A stretch of DNA of 64,000 nucleotides. Source: Gallionella sp. UBA4121. GTDB taxonomy: Bacteria > Pseudomonadota > Gammaproteobacteria > Burkholderiales > Gallionellaceae. The stretch lies in NCBI GenBank assembly GCA_002381565.1, contig DFWZ01000060.1, forward strand, positions 13,956-77,955, written 5' to 3'. Under the pieces are notes generated by a model, which had not been told where the DNA came from, did not search any database, and was given only the letters and a program-made list of their open reading frames with translations. The stretch's first letter is position 1. Each line of letters opens with the position of its first letter. The translations under genes and the position numbers were made by a program. Shown here one piece after another: positions 25,586 to 34,223 of the stretch.

Positions 25586-26170
25586 ATGCGATTGGACGAC
25601 CGTAGTCTTGATCTCATCTTCCGCAGCGCACGCACTCACAGTGCGTGGCTGGATCAACCTGTCGGTGACGACCTGCTGCGAGAGCTTTATGACCTGATGA
25701 AATGGGCTCCCACCAGTGCAAATTCGAGCCCGGCGCGTATCGTTTTCGTAAAAAGCGAACCCGCAAAACAACGCCTGTTGTCCGCCGTGATTCCCGGCAA
25801 CATCGATAAGACGCGTACCGCGCCGGTCACCGCCATCATTGCGCAGGATCACGAGTTTTATGAAAAACTGCCGCACCTGTTCCCGCATGCCGATGCACGC
25901 TCCTGGTTCGTCGGCAACCAGCCACTGATCGATACCACGGCATTTCGCAATGCCACATTGCAAGGCGCCTACCTGATCCTTGCCGCCCGTGCGCTTGGCC
26001 TCGATGCGGGGCCTATGTCCGGTTTTGACAATGCAAAAGTGGACCAGGAATTTTTCTCCGGCACGCACATCAGGTCTAACTTTCTGATCAATATCGGCTA
26101 TGGCGATGCATCCGAACTGTTCCCGCGCAGCCCGCGCCTGCCCTTCGAGGAAGCCGCTCAAATTTTGTAG
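25586..26170 (+). CDS. Nitroreductase-family FMN reductase (RutE/HadB-like)
   Basis: 194 aa from the ATG at 25586, with AAGGAGAAAC upstream. The sequence follows the malonic-semialdehyde-reductase-like branch (MKWAPTSANSSPARIVFV; QGAYLILAARALGLDAGPMSGFD). Enzymes of this type reduce aldehydes, enones or nitro groups with NAD(P)H and FMN. The physiological substrate here is unknown and no rut genes are present. It has its own ribosome site 102 nt after sqr. Confidence 0.88.
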   Translation: MRLDDRSLDLIFRSARTHSAWLDQPVGDDLLRELYDLMKWAPTSANSSPARIVFVKSEPAKQRLLSAVIPGNIDKTRTAPVTAIIAQDHEFYEKLPHLFPHADARSWFVGNQPLIDTTAFRNATLQGAYLILAARALGLDAGPMSGFDNAKVDQEFFSGTHIRSNFLINIGYGDASELFPRSPRLPFEEAAQIL

Positions 26171-26315
26171 ATAACTATTTTCGATGCGCGTTAAGAACTA
26201 GTCGGATCGGGGAAAATTGCCTCAAAACAATTCCCACCCCCTCTTTGGAGTAATTGACTATAACACTCAGGTAAAGTTAAATGCCACTTTTCCTCTGACT
26301 TGAAAGGTATTAACC

Positions 26316-26609
26316 ATGCAAATCCCTAATCGTGACGGTGACGGCTATCTCGTCGATATGACTGACTGGACACCGGAAATCGGCCGCGCGATGGCCGAGG
26401 AAGATGGCTACGAATTGAACGAACAGAAGTGGGATCAAATCATGAAAGCGCGCGAATATTACGAGCAGTTTGGTTCGGTGCCGCCGATACGCAAGTTCAG
26501 CAAATACATCGATGAAGATCAAAAAGATGTATTCGAACTCTGGATGACAGGTCCAATGAAGCCGATTACCAAATACGGCGGCATGCCGAAACCGACCGGT
26601 TGCGTCTAA
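26316..26609 (+). CDS. tusE: TusE-like protein (single penultimate cysteine)
   Basis: 97 aa. DsrC/TusE fold with only the penultimate Cys (PKPTGCV); the internal DsrC cysteine is Thr in the aligned place (PITKYGG). That pattern defines TusE, which in E. coli receives sulfur from TusBCD and passes it to MnmA for tRNA 2-thiouridine. In this organism TusBCD is represented by DsrEFH, so the pathway could branch to tRNA thiolation here. It stands alone with an AAGG site. Confidence 0.88.
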   Translation: MQIPNRDGDGYLVDMTDWTPEIGRAMAEEDGYELNEQKWDQIMKAREYYEQFGSVPPIRKFSKYIDEDQKDVFELWMTGPMKPITKYGGMPKPTGCV

Positions 26610-26807
26610 CCTAAACTACTCCACGAAAGACACGAAATTCACGAACAAAACCGAATATTACCAAAATATTTCCGTCCACCATTTAGGTGGTGATGCAAAT
26701 CTTATTATCGTTTAATATTTTCGTGTTTTTTCGTGCTTTTGCGAGCAGCCACTATTATGTGGCTTACCTGCCTGAACCGTTTCGTGGACAATTGCTTTTT
26801 ATAACGC
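26610..26807. repeat. Gene-free stretch with inverted CACGAAA/TTTCGTG copies
   Basis: CACGAAA occurs at 26622 and 26631, and its complement TTTCGTG twice around 26719-26736, flanking a CCACC-ATTTA-GGTGG hairpin (26676-26690). No T-run follows, so it is not a standard terminator. Low-complexity AT-rich spacer between tusE and the thioredoxin gene, which converge. Confidence 0.4.
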
Positions 26808-27167
26808 TCACTCCTGCTGAGCGGCATTATGCCGTTCAATCAGTCGGTCAATGAACTCGCGCAGAAAGCCTTCCGTCTGCGCACTGTGAAAACGATCAAC
26901 CTCCACGCCATGACTGTAGGCAATGACGGTAGGAAAGCCGCGCACCTTGTGACGTCCGGCGATTTTCATATTCTCGTCCGCATCCACGATGCCCAGCATA
27001 AACTTACCGTCGTAAACCGTGACCATTTTGTGCAGCAACGGCGCCAGTACGCGGCACGGCGCACACCAATCCGCGCTGATATCAACCAGCACAGGAATCT
27101 TGTGCGATGCCGCCACGACCAATTCGTCGAAACTGTCTTCTTCAACGTTGCAGGAATAATTACTCAT
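26808..27167 (-). CDS. Thioredoxin-like protein (CAPC active site)
   Basis: 119 aa single-domain thioredoxin fold with active site WCAPCRV, a variant of WCGPC, and the cis-proline in RGFPTVIAY. No signal peptide, so cytoplasmic. The Ala in the redox motif may shift its potential. Possible roles are general disulfide reduction or reduction of DsrC-type carriers; nothing in the sequence decides. Monocistronic on the minus strand. Confidence 0.9.
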   Translation of the reverse strand: MSNYSCNVEEDSFDELVVAASHKIPVLVDISADWCAPCRVLAPLLHKMVTVYDGKFMLGIVDADENMKIAGRHKVRGFPTVIAYSHGVEVDRFHSAQTEGFLREFIDRLIERHNAAQQE

Positions 27168-27261
27168 TGTTAACCTCGGTCTGATTGAATCCGCCAGTTC
27201 GGGTGAGTCCGGCAGCCTGGGCAGGAAGCCGCGTATTTAACGGGGGCTGAACTGCAAAAAC

Positions 27262-27284
27262 AAAAAACCGACTTTCGCCGGTTC
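27262..27284 (-). terminator. Rho-independent terminator of the cytochrome c gene
   Basis: On the minus strand AACCGGC-GAAA-GTCGGTT followed by a T-run, 25 nt after the stop of the gene ending at 27309. Confidence 0.85.
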
Positions 27285-27308
27285 TCCGCCTTCAATTGAA
27301 AAATTGAA

Positions 27309-27623
27309 TTATTTCAGATTCACAATGAACTTTGCCAGAGATGCGATTTGCGCATCGTTTGCACCCAGCCCTTTTGGTGGCATAGCGCCCATTTTCCAGC
27401 CAAACTGGCCACCCTTGGTAATATTCGCAATCAGGGTTTTTTCAGCATCGGCCTGACCTTTGTATTTGGCAGCAACATCTTTCCACGCCGGGCCGACCAT
27501 CTTTTTGTCAATTGTATGACACGAACCGCACTTGGTCTTACCATCGACCGGCATATCCACAGCCATTGCACCGCCTGCAAACATCAAACCGGCCACTGAC
27601 AGACTAACGATAATAGTTTTCAT
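27309..27623 (-). CDS. Small periplasmic cytochrome c (c551/c552 type)
   Basis: 104 aa with a signal peptide (about residues 1-21), one heme motif CGSCH and an axial Met in GAMPPKGLG, the layout of class I c551/c552 electron carriers. It probably moves electrons between the bc1 complex or sulfur enzymes and terminal oxidases. Maturation would rely on the Ccm system encoded at 45773-52722. RBS GAGGAAAAA precedes the ATG. Confidence 0.92.
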   Translation of the reverse strand: MKTIIVSLSVAGLMFAGGAMAVDMPVDGKTKCGSCHTIDKKMVGPAWKDVAAKYKGQADAEKTLIANITKGGQFGWKMGAMPPKGLGANDAQIASLAKFIVNLK

Positions 27624-27734
27624 GATTTTTCCTCGATAATTTATAAGAAATAAAGCTATCTACTCACTCGGCAACTGGTGAAATCCTAACACATTTTATC
27701 CAGCTCAAGCTGTCTAAATCGGGTAACTGCGCAA

Positions 27735-28652
27735 CTATATCTCTCTTGCCACTCGATTACCTGCCCGGTTCGAGAAACGTGTCATGCAGTTGTGCACTTC
27801 AATTTCCACGCGTGCCTTTTTGTCGTCATAGACGCTACTCTTTAACCACGCCACCTCAGCCTTGATCGCCTCATCCCCTGTCACCGTGGTATGCCAGCAC
27901 TTTTTGTCGCCATCCCATCGGTAACCACGCGCTTTGAGTGTATCTTTTGACTCAAAAGGCGAGCCGGTCGCAAAAATCTGATAACTTTTCTGAGCCAGGC
28001 TGTTCAGGATGGATTTGAGAACCAGTTCACCCGATTTTGGCAGCGGTTGTTGCAATATTTCCAGCAAGGCAAAACAGTCACCCTCCGCACGATGCGCCTC
28101 ATAGAAAAATCCGTATTGGTAGGCAATATAATCAAGCTTGGCAGAGCCAATGCCTTCCCCGCGCCAATCCACCTGAGCCAGCGAACACCCCCAGGGCAGC
28201 GACTCAAAAACGGGCAGGCGCTTTTCAAGAAATACCCGGTCAAATTTTGAGTTATGTGCAACAACCAGCGTGACGCCTTCGAGAAACTTCGCAACACTCG
28301 CCTCATCGATACGCCGGCCCGCAACCATCTCATCGGTGATACCGTGAACGGCGGTCGATTCCGGTGGAATGGCAAAGCCCGGGTCTTCCAGCTGATCGAA
28401 GGATTCCAGCACCTGGTAGGCCATACCGCTTTCAGGGTCAAACTCGAACAGCACCATGCCCAGTTCGATGATCGCATCCTTGTCTGAATAGATGCCGGTC
28501 GTTTCCGTGTCGATGACGACGCCTCTCGACAAGGTTTTCCCTTCGTTCTGGGCGAATGAAGCCCGGGGTTGTATCCTGCGAATGACCCGGTAGTCGGGAT
28601 GTGCGTCCAGCAATTGCGCAGCAATAGCCTGATCTTCCATAAAATTATCCAT
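27735..28652 (-). CDS. DEDDh-family 3'-5' exonuclease (DnaQ-like)
   Basis: 305 aa. The exonuclease motifs are visible: VVIDTETTGIY (Exo I), AHNSKFDRVF (Exo II) and EAHRAEGDCFALLE (Exo III, with the DEDDh His). The C-terminal third contains ARGYRWDGDKKCWHTTV, a small module seen after such domains in other proteins and of unknown role. A second in-frame ATG at 28640 is possible. It is a stand-alone repair or RNA/DNA trimming enzyme rather than the polymerase III epsilon subunit proper. Confidence 0.87.
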   Translation of the reverse strand: MDNFMEDQAIAAQLLDAHPDYRVIRRIQPRASFAQNEGKTLSRGVVIDTETTGIYSDKDAIIELGMVLFEFDPESGMAYQVLESFDQLEDPGFAIPPESTAVHGITDEMVAGRRIDEASVAKFLEGVTLVVAHNSKFDRVFLEKRLPVFESLPWGCSLAQVDWRGEGIGSAKLDYIAYQYGFFYEAHRAEGDCFALLEILQQPLPKSGELVLKSILNSLAQKSYQIFATGSPFESKDTLKARGYRWDGDKKCWHTTVTGDEAIKAEVAWLKSSVYDDKKARVEIEVHNCMTRFSNRAGNRVAREI

Positions 28653-28678
28653 TTAATTTTCTTTCGTGCATTTCACGT

Positions 28679-29734
28679 TCAGTTCACCGCCACACCCGCC
28701 ACACCCGCCACACCCGCCTTCATCGCGCCGATCACGGCCGCCTGACTGAATCCTGCCTGCCGGAAGCAGGCCAATACTTCATCGGCGGCCTCGGGTGAGA
28801 CGGATACCAGCAAGCCGCCGCTGGTTTGCGCGTCGGCCAGCAGGCGTTGCTGCCAGATTTCCAGATGATTCGCAAAATGCACATCACGTCCATAACTCTC
28901 CATATTGCGTTCAATCGCACCCGGGCCATAACCCGACTGAGCCAGCGGCAGGGCTGCCGACAGGATGGGCACCTGATCGAAACCGATTTCGCCGATGAGT
29001 CCCGCCCCGCGACACATTTCCAGCAAGTGTCCGAGCAGACCGAACCCGGTCACATCGGTCAGCGCATGCACGGCAGCAATGCCGGACAGCGCCGTGCCCA
29101 CGGTGTTGAGCTGGGTGGTGTTGGCAATCAGTTGCGCATAGCCCTCATCCGACAAGGCACCTTTCTTGAGGGCGGCCGCCATGATGCCCACCCCCAGTCC
29201 CTTGCCGAGTATCAGCACATCGCCGGCTTTTGCATTACTATTTTTCTTGAGCCGGTCAGGGTGCACGATGCCCAATGCCACCAGCCCGTAAATCGGTTCC
29301 GGTGAGTCGATCGAATGTCCGCCTGCCAGCGGGATGCCCGCAGCCTTGCAGACTGACTCTCCGCCTTGCAGGATGGCGCGGATGGCAGAGATGGGCAGTT
29401 TATTGATCGGCATGCCGACAATGGCCAGCGCCATGATGGGCGTGCCGCCCATTGCATACACATCGGACAGCGCATTGGTGGCAGCGATGCGGCCGAAATC
29501 GAATGGGTCATCGACGATGGGCATGAAGAAATCGGTAGTCGCAATGATAGCCTGGCTGTCGTTCAACCGGTATACCGCCGCATCATCGCTGGTCTCCGTG
29601 CCGACCAGCAGATCTGGATAGGGCAGCTTATCTTTCACATCGCCCAAAATTTGTTGCAGCAATGCGGGCGCTATTTTGCAGCCACAGCCGCCGCCGTGAG
29701 ACAATTGCGTCAGCTTTATTTCTATTTCCGACAT
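28679..29734 (-). CDS. selD: Selenide, water dikinase (selenophosphate synthase)
   Basis: 351 aa from the ATG at 29734 (GAGGAACCT upstream). The active-site segment SHGGGCGCKIAP places Cys17 and Lys20 at the same numbers as E. coli SelD; Cys rather than selenocysteine is used. The C-terminus ends in an AGV repeat encoded by a short tandem repeat (28683-28712). It makes selenophosphate from selenide and ATP for tRNA selenation by MnmH, encoded divergently only 16 nt away. No selA, selB or selC is in the window. Confidence 0.95.
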   Translation of the reverse strand: MSEIEIKLTQLSHGGGCGCKIAPALLQQILGDVKDKLPYPDLLVGTETSDDAAVYRLNDSQAIIATTDFFMPIVDDPFDFGRIAATNALSDVYAMGGTPIMALAIVGMPINKLPISAIRAILQGGESVCKAAGIPLAGGHSIDSPEPIYGLVALGIVHPDRLKKNSNAKAGDVLILGKGLGVGIMAAALKKGALSDEGYAQLIANTTQLNTVGTALSGIAAVHALTDVTGFGLLGHLLEMCRGAGLIGEIGFDQVPILSAALPLAQSGYGPGAIERNMESYGRDVHFANHLEIWQQRLLADAQTSGGLLVSVSPEAADEVLACFRQAGFSQAAVIGAMKAGVAGVAGVAVN

Positions 29735-29750
29735 AGGTTCCTCATTAGAC

Positions 29751-30791
29751 ATGTTGTTCAGAACTGCAAAACTAGCACAGCTAGACGAGTTTGACGAAAT
29801 TATCGACGTACGCACCCCGGCGGAGTTTGCCGAAGATCACATTCCCGGGGCGATCAACTGTCCGGTGCTCTCCGATGAGGAGCGTATCATCGTCGGCACA
29901 TTGTACAAGCAAAAATCTCCCTTCGAGGCGCGCAAGGTGGGTGCGGCAATGGTCGCAAAAAACATCGCCCGCCATCTGGAAACGCGCTTTGCAAATCATC
30001 CAAAGTCCTGGCGCCCCCTGATCTACTGCTGGCGCGGCGGACAGCGCAGCAGCGCGTTGAGCATCATTCTGGCGCAGGTCGGCTGGGCAGCACACAAACT
30101 GGATGGCGGTTATAAAGCGTACCGGCGTTTCGTGCTGGATCAACTGGAAGTATTGCCGCAAAATTTCAACTGGCAGGTGATCTGCGGCCCGACAGGTTCG
30201 GGCAAGAGCCGCCTGCTGACCGCGCTGAGCGAGAGCGGCACCCAGATACTCGACCTTGAGCTTCTGGCGCAACATCGCGGCTCAGTGCTGGGCAGGCTGC
30301 CACAGCAGGGGCAGCCATCGCAAAAATGGTTCGATAGTTCGCTGCTGACCACCCTGCAAAAGCTCGATCCGGCAAGGCCCGTGTATGTGGAAGCCGAAAG
30401 CAACAAGATCGGCCTGATCACGCTGCCCCCTGCGCTGGTTGCCGCGATGCATCAGAGTGATTGCCTGAGCATGGAAACGCCCCTTGCCACACGTGTAGCC
30501 GGGTTGCTGGAAGACTATCAGTACTACGTAGACAACCCGGAGTTGCTCATCACCCACCTGCAAGCCTTGCACCGTTTTCACGGTGAGAAACAACTGGAAC
30601 GCTGGACGACATTAATCCGGACAGGCGATTTTGCAATCATGGTAGGCGAATTGCTCACCCTGCATTACGACCCCAGCTATCTGCGCGCGACCTCTAAACA
30701 CTATACAAGACTTCCCTCGGCGCAGCATATCCGGGCGATCAGCCTGTCACCCGATGCACTCAAAGAAATTGCGGCAACGCTAATTCGCTGA
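29751..30791 (+). CDS. mnmH: tRNA 2-selenouridine synthase (SelU/MnmH)
   Basis: 346 aa. An N-terminal rhodanese domain with the catalytic Cys93 (LIYCWRGGQRSS) is followed by a P-loop (CGPTGSGKSRLL, about 144-155). It replaces sulfur with selenium in 2-thiouridine at the wobble position of some tRNAs. It faces selD with a 16-nt gap, and its 3' end overlaps the convergent cytochrome gene by 12 nt. Confidence 0.95.
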   Translation: MLFRTAKLAQLDEFDEIIDVRTPAEFAEDHIPGAINCPVLSDEERIIVGTLYKQKSPFEARKVGAAMVAKNIARHLETRFANHPKSWRPLIYCWRGGQRSSALSIILAQVGWAAHKLDGGYKAYRRFVLDQLEVLPQNFNWQVICGPTGSGKSRLLTALSESGTQILDLELLAQHRGSVLGRLPQQGQPSQKWFDSSLLTTLQKLDPARPVYVEAESNKIGLITLPPALVAAMHQSDCLSMETPLATRVAGLLEDYQYYVDNPELLITHLQALHRFHGEKQLERWTTLIRTGDFAIMVGELLTLHYDPSYLRATSKHYTRLPSAQHIRAISLSPDALKEIAATLIR

Positions 30792-31244
30792 TTTCAACTG
30801 CCAGGCTGAATGACAGGCAACACATTCATTCAGGATATTGGAAGTCATCTTCAAAATCTCGGGTGCGGGTGTTCCCGTTGCAGCCGCTTTTGCAATCGCA
30901 TCCATATCGCGGTGAACATCCATGCCCAGTGACTTGAATTCCATTGGCAGCTTTGCCATCAATGCCGGGTTGACATCAGCCGCGCCTTTCATGCCTGCCG
31001 CACTCGCCGCCTTGATGATGCGCTGCATATCGCCCTCATTCGCGCCTTCCAGAATACCCTGAGTTGCCGATAACAGGCCGCGCATTTCTGACAGGACAAG
31101 ATCGCGTTCGCCGGCTTGCAGTACGATTGCAGTCCGGCCATCGCTGCCCTTTTCCGTGTTTCCATGAATAAAGAACCATGCAAAAACTGCAATGGTGGCG
31201 ACCCAGAGCAACAAGGCAATTGACGCGAGTTTATTGGATTTCAT
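30780..31244 (-). CDS. Cytochrome c-prime/c556-like monoheme protein
   Basis: 154 aa with an N-terminal hydrophobic segment (about residues 7-27, signal or anchor), then a helical domain and a heme motif near the C-terminus (NECVACHSAWQL). C-terminal CxxCH in a four-helix layout is typical of cytochromes c-prime/c556. Function in respiration or in binding NO or other small ligands is not decided. It overlaps mnmH tail to tail. Confidence 0.83.
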   Translation of the reverse strand: MKSNKLASIALLLWVATIAVFAWFFIHGNTEKGSDGRTAIVLQAGERDLVLSEMRGLLSATQGILEGANEGDMQRIIKAASAAGMKGAADVNPALMAKLPMEFKSLGMDVHRDMDAIAKAAATGTPAPEILKMTSNILNECVACHSAWQLKSAN

Positions 31245-31352
31245 TTTGGGTGACTCGAATGATGGATGAAGTGGTGCAGCTTAAGAAAAAATTATTCTGC
31301 TGTCTGTGCTAAAAGTCACACAAGCCACACAGCGATTGAAAAATAACGCAAT

Positions 31353-32444
31353 TCAATCGTCCTGTCCAGTCAGAGAGACGCCACGACTGCGATGCGGCAA
31401 CTGTAAGTAACGCAGCGTCTGCATTTCTGCAAGGCGACTGATGATGCGCTGCGACTCGCCCTCCTGCGCCTCATATAAATTTCCCGGCAAGACGTCGAAG
31501 CTCGCCACCAGTTTGACATGGTTGTCATACAGCACGTCGATCAGCCAGGTAAAACGTCTGGCCTCGGCGGCATTATCTGAAGTCATGCGCGGCACGCCTG
31601 ACAGGAACACCGTCGGGTACCGATGAGCAATCTCCAGATAATCGGATTGGTCATGGTTACCCCCGCACAACTCCTTGAAATCGAACCAGACGATTTCGCG
31701 CACAGCACGCCGCACCTGAATACGCCCCGCCTCGACAGGTTCGGCTCCCAGCGAAAGACGAAGAAACATGGATTCCATGCGCGCTTCGTCTGACACCATG
31801 AAAACCGGATCGCGGATCATCTGCAACAGACGGTAATCCTTGTTCCCGTCGAAATGCAATACTTTCAGCTCCTGCTTCAACAACTCAATTGCGGGCAGAA
31901 AATTCTGCCTTTGCAAACCATTGGGATAAAGGCCATCCGGCGGATAGTTGGACGTGACGAGCAGCACCACACCGCGCTTGAACAGCGCTCCCAGCAGGCG
32001 CCCCAGAATCATCGCATCGGCGATATCGTCCACATGCAATTCATCCAGACAAAGCAGGCGAGTGGCCTGTGCGATATTGTCGGCCAGCGCCATCAGCGGA
32101 TCCGGCGCGTTTGAAAGCCGCTTCATCTCCTGATGGACTTCAGCCATGAAATTGTGAAAGTGTATGCGTCGTTTTCGACGGTAGGGCAGGCAGTGGTAAA
32201 AACCATCCATCAAAAAAGTCTTGCCGCGCCCCACCCCACCCCATATGTACAGCCCACGGGGAACCTGCGGACTTAACAGGCTGCGACCCAAAAACTGATT
32301 ACGCTTTTGCTTGAATTCAACGAGCTGCCGCCAGAGTGTTTCCAGTTCCTCGATCGCTATAGTCTGCGCGGCATCGCAAACAAAGCCCGCCTTGTCGCAA
32401 GCCGCCTGGTACCAGGCCTTGGGTGACATATCGTGTTGAGGCAC
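31353..32444 (-). CDS. zapE: ZapE/AFG1-family cell-division ATPase
   Basis: 363 aa from a GTG at 32444; an ATG at 32429 (MSPKAWYQ) is equally plausible. Walker A is GGVGRGKTFLMD, Walker B LLCLDELHVDD. The family in E. coli (ZapE) destabilises FtsZ polymers under low oxygen and stress. It lies 2 nt after the VOC gene, on the same strand as purT, so it may be the last gene of a purT-VOC-zapE transcript. Confidence 0.92.
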   Translation of the reverse strand: MPQHDMSPKAWYQAACDKAGFVCDAAQTIAIEELETLWRQLVEFKQKRNQFLGRSLLSPQVPRGLYIWGGVGRGKTFLMDGFYHCLPYRRKRRIHFHNFMAEVHQEMKRLSNAPDPLMALADNIAQATRLLCLDELHVDDIADAMILGRLLGALFKRGVVLLVTSNYPPDGLYPNGLQRQNFLPAIELLKQELKVLHFDGNKDYRLLQMIRDPVFMVSDEARMESMFLRLSLGAEPVEAGRIQVRRAVREIVWFDFKELCGGNHDQSDYLEIAHRYPTVFLSGVPRMTSDNAAEARRFTWLIDVLYDNHVKLVASFDVLPGNLYEAQEGESQRIISRLAEMQTLRYLQLPHRSRGVSLTGQDD

Positions 32445-32446
32445 GT

Positions 32447-32818
32447 TTAAATTTCCGCTATGAATTCCAGCGCATTCTGATCCGGGTCGCGGCAGAACAG
32501 GGCGCTACGGCCAGACTGACTGAGGGTATAGGCAATCCCTGCGCGATTGAGTCGCGCAACCAACTCCGCCATATCCGACACCATCAACGCAACATGGCGG
32601 TCACGCCCGCCGTGAACGGGACGCGGCAAACCCGCTGCCACATCGGGCAACACCATCAGATGAATCTGCTGATGCTGCCCCACGTCATACCACACCCCGT
32701 CGAAACTCATGGACGGGCGCCGGGGATCTGCCTGCAAACCGAGCACGCCTTCATAAAAGGTGCGCGCGCTCGATAAATCCGACGTCAGAAAACTGGTATG
32801 GTGTATCCCGGCGATCAT
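32447..32818 (-). CDS. Glyoxalase/VOC-superfamily protein
   Basis: 123 aa. Begins with the VOC pattern (GIHHTSFLTSDLSSARTFYE), has paired metal-ligand candidates (His near residue 7 and Glu in NALEFIAEI). It may bind a divalent metal and act on a small molecule; the substrate is not predictable. Its start overlaps the purT stop by 4 nt. Confidence 0.85.
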   Translation of the reverse strand: MIAGIHHTSFLTSDLSSARTFYEGVLGLQADPRRPSMSFDGVWYDVGQHQQIHLMVLPDVAAGLPRPVHGGRDRHVALMVSDMAELVARLNRAGIAYTLSQSGRSALFCRDPDQNALEFIAEI

Positions 32819-34026
32819 GGCTTGACGGGTTTGACCAGGCTGGCCGCAAGTTTCGCGCGCCCCCTCGCCTGATCGGTATCAATACCGGTTGCCAGCGCCA
32901 CGCCCATGCGGCGGCGAGCGAAGGATTCCGGTTTGCCGAACAGGCGTATATCGCTGCCTGGCACGCGCAGCGCATCACTCACCCCTTCGAAGGCAATGCC
33001 CGCTCCTTCCATCTGACCGTAGATCACGGCCGATGCACCCGGCTCGCGCATCGTGGTATCCACCGGCAGGCCGAGAATGGCGCGTGCGTGTAATTCAAAC
33101 TCGTTCTGCACTTGCGTGCACATCGTCACCATGCCGGTGTCATGCGGGCGCGGACTGACTTCGCTGAACCACACTTCATCGCCTTTGACGAACAGTTCCA
33201 CGCCGAACAGTCCCTGCCCACCAAGATTTTCAGTGACTTTTCCGGCAATATCGCGTGCACGCTGCAAAGCCAGTGGTGACATCCTTTGCGGTTGCCAGCT
33301 CTCCACATAGTCGCCATGCACCTGCACATGCCCGATGGGTTCGCAGAAATGCGTCCGGGTGTTTCCTTCGATACTCAGCGCACGCACAGTCAGCAGCGTG
33401 ATCTCATACTCGAAGCGAATCACACCCTCGACGATTACACGGCCCTGATTTACCCGGCTGCCGCTCGCGGCATAATTCCATGCGGCATCTACTTCTTCAG
33501 GCGTATCCACCTTCGACTGCCCCTTGCCGGACGACGACATCACCGGCTTGATGATGCAGGGATAACCGATAGATTCAATCGCTGCGCGCATTTCCTCCAG
33601 GCTGTCGGCAAAACGGTAGGGCGACGTCGGCAGGCCCAGCGTTTCTGCGGCAAGACGGCGTATACCTTCGCGGTTCATGGTCAGCATGGTCGCGCGCGCG
33701 GTGGGGATCACCCGCGCCAGCCCCGCGCCCTCGATCAACGCCAGCATGTCGGTGGCGATGGCCTCGATTTCAGGCACGATCAGATCCGGCTTTTCCTGCT
33801 CGATCAGGGCACGCAGCGCTGCTCCATCCGCCATGTTGATCACATGAGAACGATGAGCGAGCTGGTGTCCTGGTGCATTGGCGTAACGGTCCACCGCAAT
33901 GGTTTCGATGCCTAAACGCTGCAAGGCGATGATGACTTCCTTGCCCAGTTCGCCGCTGCCCAGCAGCATGACTTTTGTGGCAGAAGGGCTGAGCGGTGTA
34001 CCGATGACAGAGCTATGAGTAGACAT
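32815..34026 (-). CDS. purT: Formate-dependent phosphoribosylglycinamide formyltransferase
   Basis: 403 aa from the ATG at 34026. ATP-grasp enzyme; the start MLLGSGELGKEVIIALQRLG is the signature N-terminal Rossmann motif of PurT/PurK, and FSEVSPRPHDTGMVT near the middle is the conserved ATP-grasp segment of PurT. It makes formyl-GAR from GAR, formate and ATP in purine synthesis. Length matches the family (about 392 in E. coli). Confidence 0.95.
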   Translation of the reverse strand: MSTHSSVIGTPLSPSATKVMLLGSGELGKEVIIALQRLGIETIAVDRYANAPGHQLAHRSHVINMADGAALRALIEQEKPDLIVPEIEAIATDMLALIEGAGLARVIPTARATMLTMNREGIRRLAAETLGLPTSPYRFADSLEEMRAAIESIGYPCIIKPVMSSSGKGQSKVDTPEEVDAAWNYAASGSRVNQGRVIVEGVIRFEYEITLLTVRALSIEGNTRTHFCEPIGHVQVHGDYVESWQPQRMSPLALQRARDIAGKVTENLGGQGLFGVELFVKGDEVWFSEVSPRPHDTGMVTMCTQVQNEFELHARAILGLPVDTTMREPGASAVIYGQMEGAGIAFEGVSDALRVPGSDIRLFGKPESFARRRMGVALATGIDTDQARGRAKLAASLVKPVKP

Positions 34027-34137
34027 TTTGTAAGGCCAGAGTAATGAATTAGGTGAAATTATACGATTTTCCTGCATGACGAGCAGCGAAAACAGCCCGT
34101 CAATCCGGAATTCACCGATAAAGCACAAGCGTAAATC

Positions 34138-34166
34138 AAGACAATATTCATATGTATCAATAATAT
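34138..34166 (+). promoter_or_regulatory. Possible sigma-70 promoter of the aldolase gene
   Basis: AAGACA (34138-34143), 17 nt, TAATAT (34161-34166), giving a leader of roughly 50 nt before the ATG at 34224. Both hexamers match the consensus at four of six positions. Confidence 0.4.
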
Positions 34167-34223
34167 GTAAATTACAGGCGTAGAATAACCGCTCTACCCT
34201 GTCCACCCTTGAGGAGCTGCACC

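Noticed and set aside
28683..28712. Short tandem repeat (cacccgcca) as a regulatory repeat
   Set aside because: It is the in-frame 3' end of selD encoding an AGV-repeat tail.
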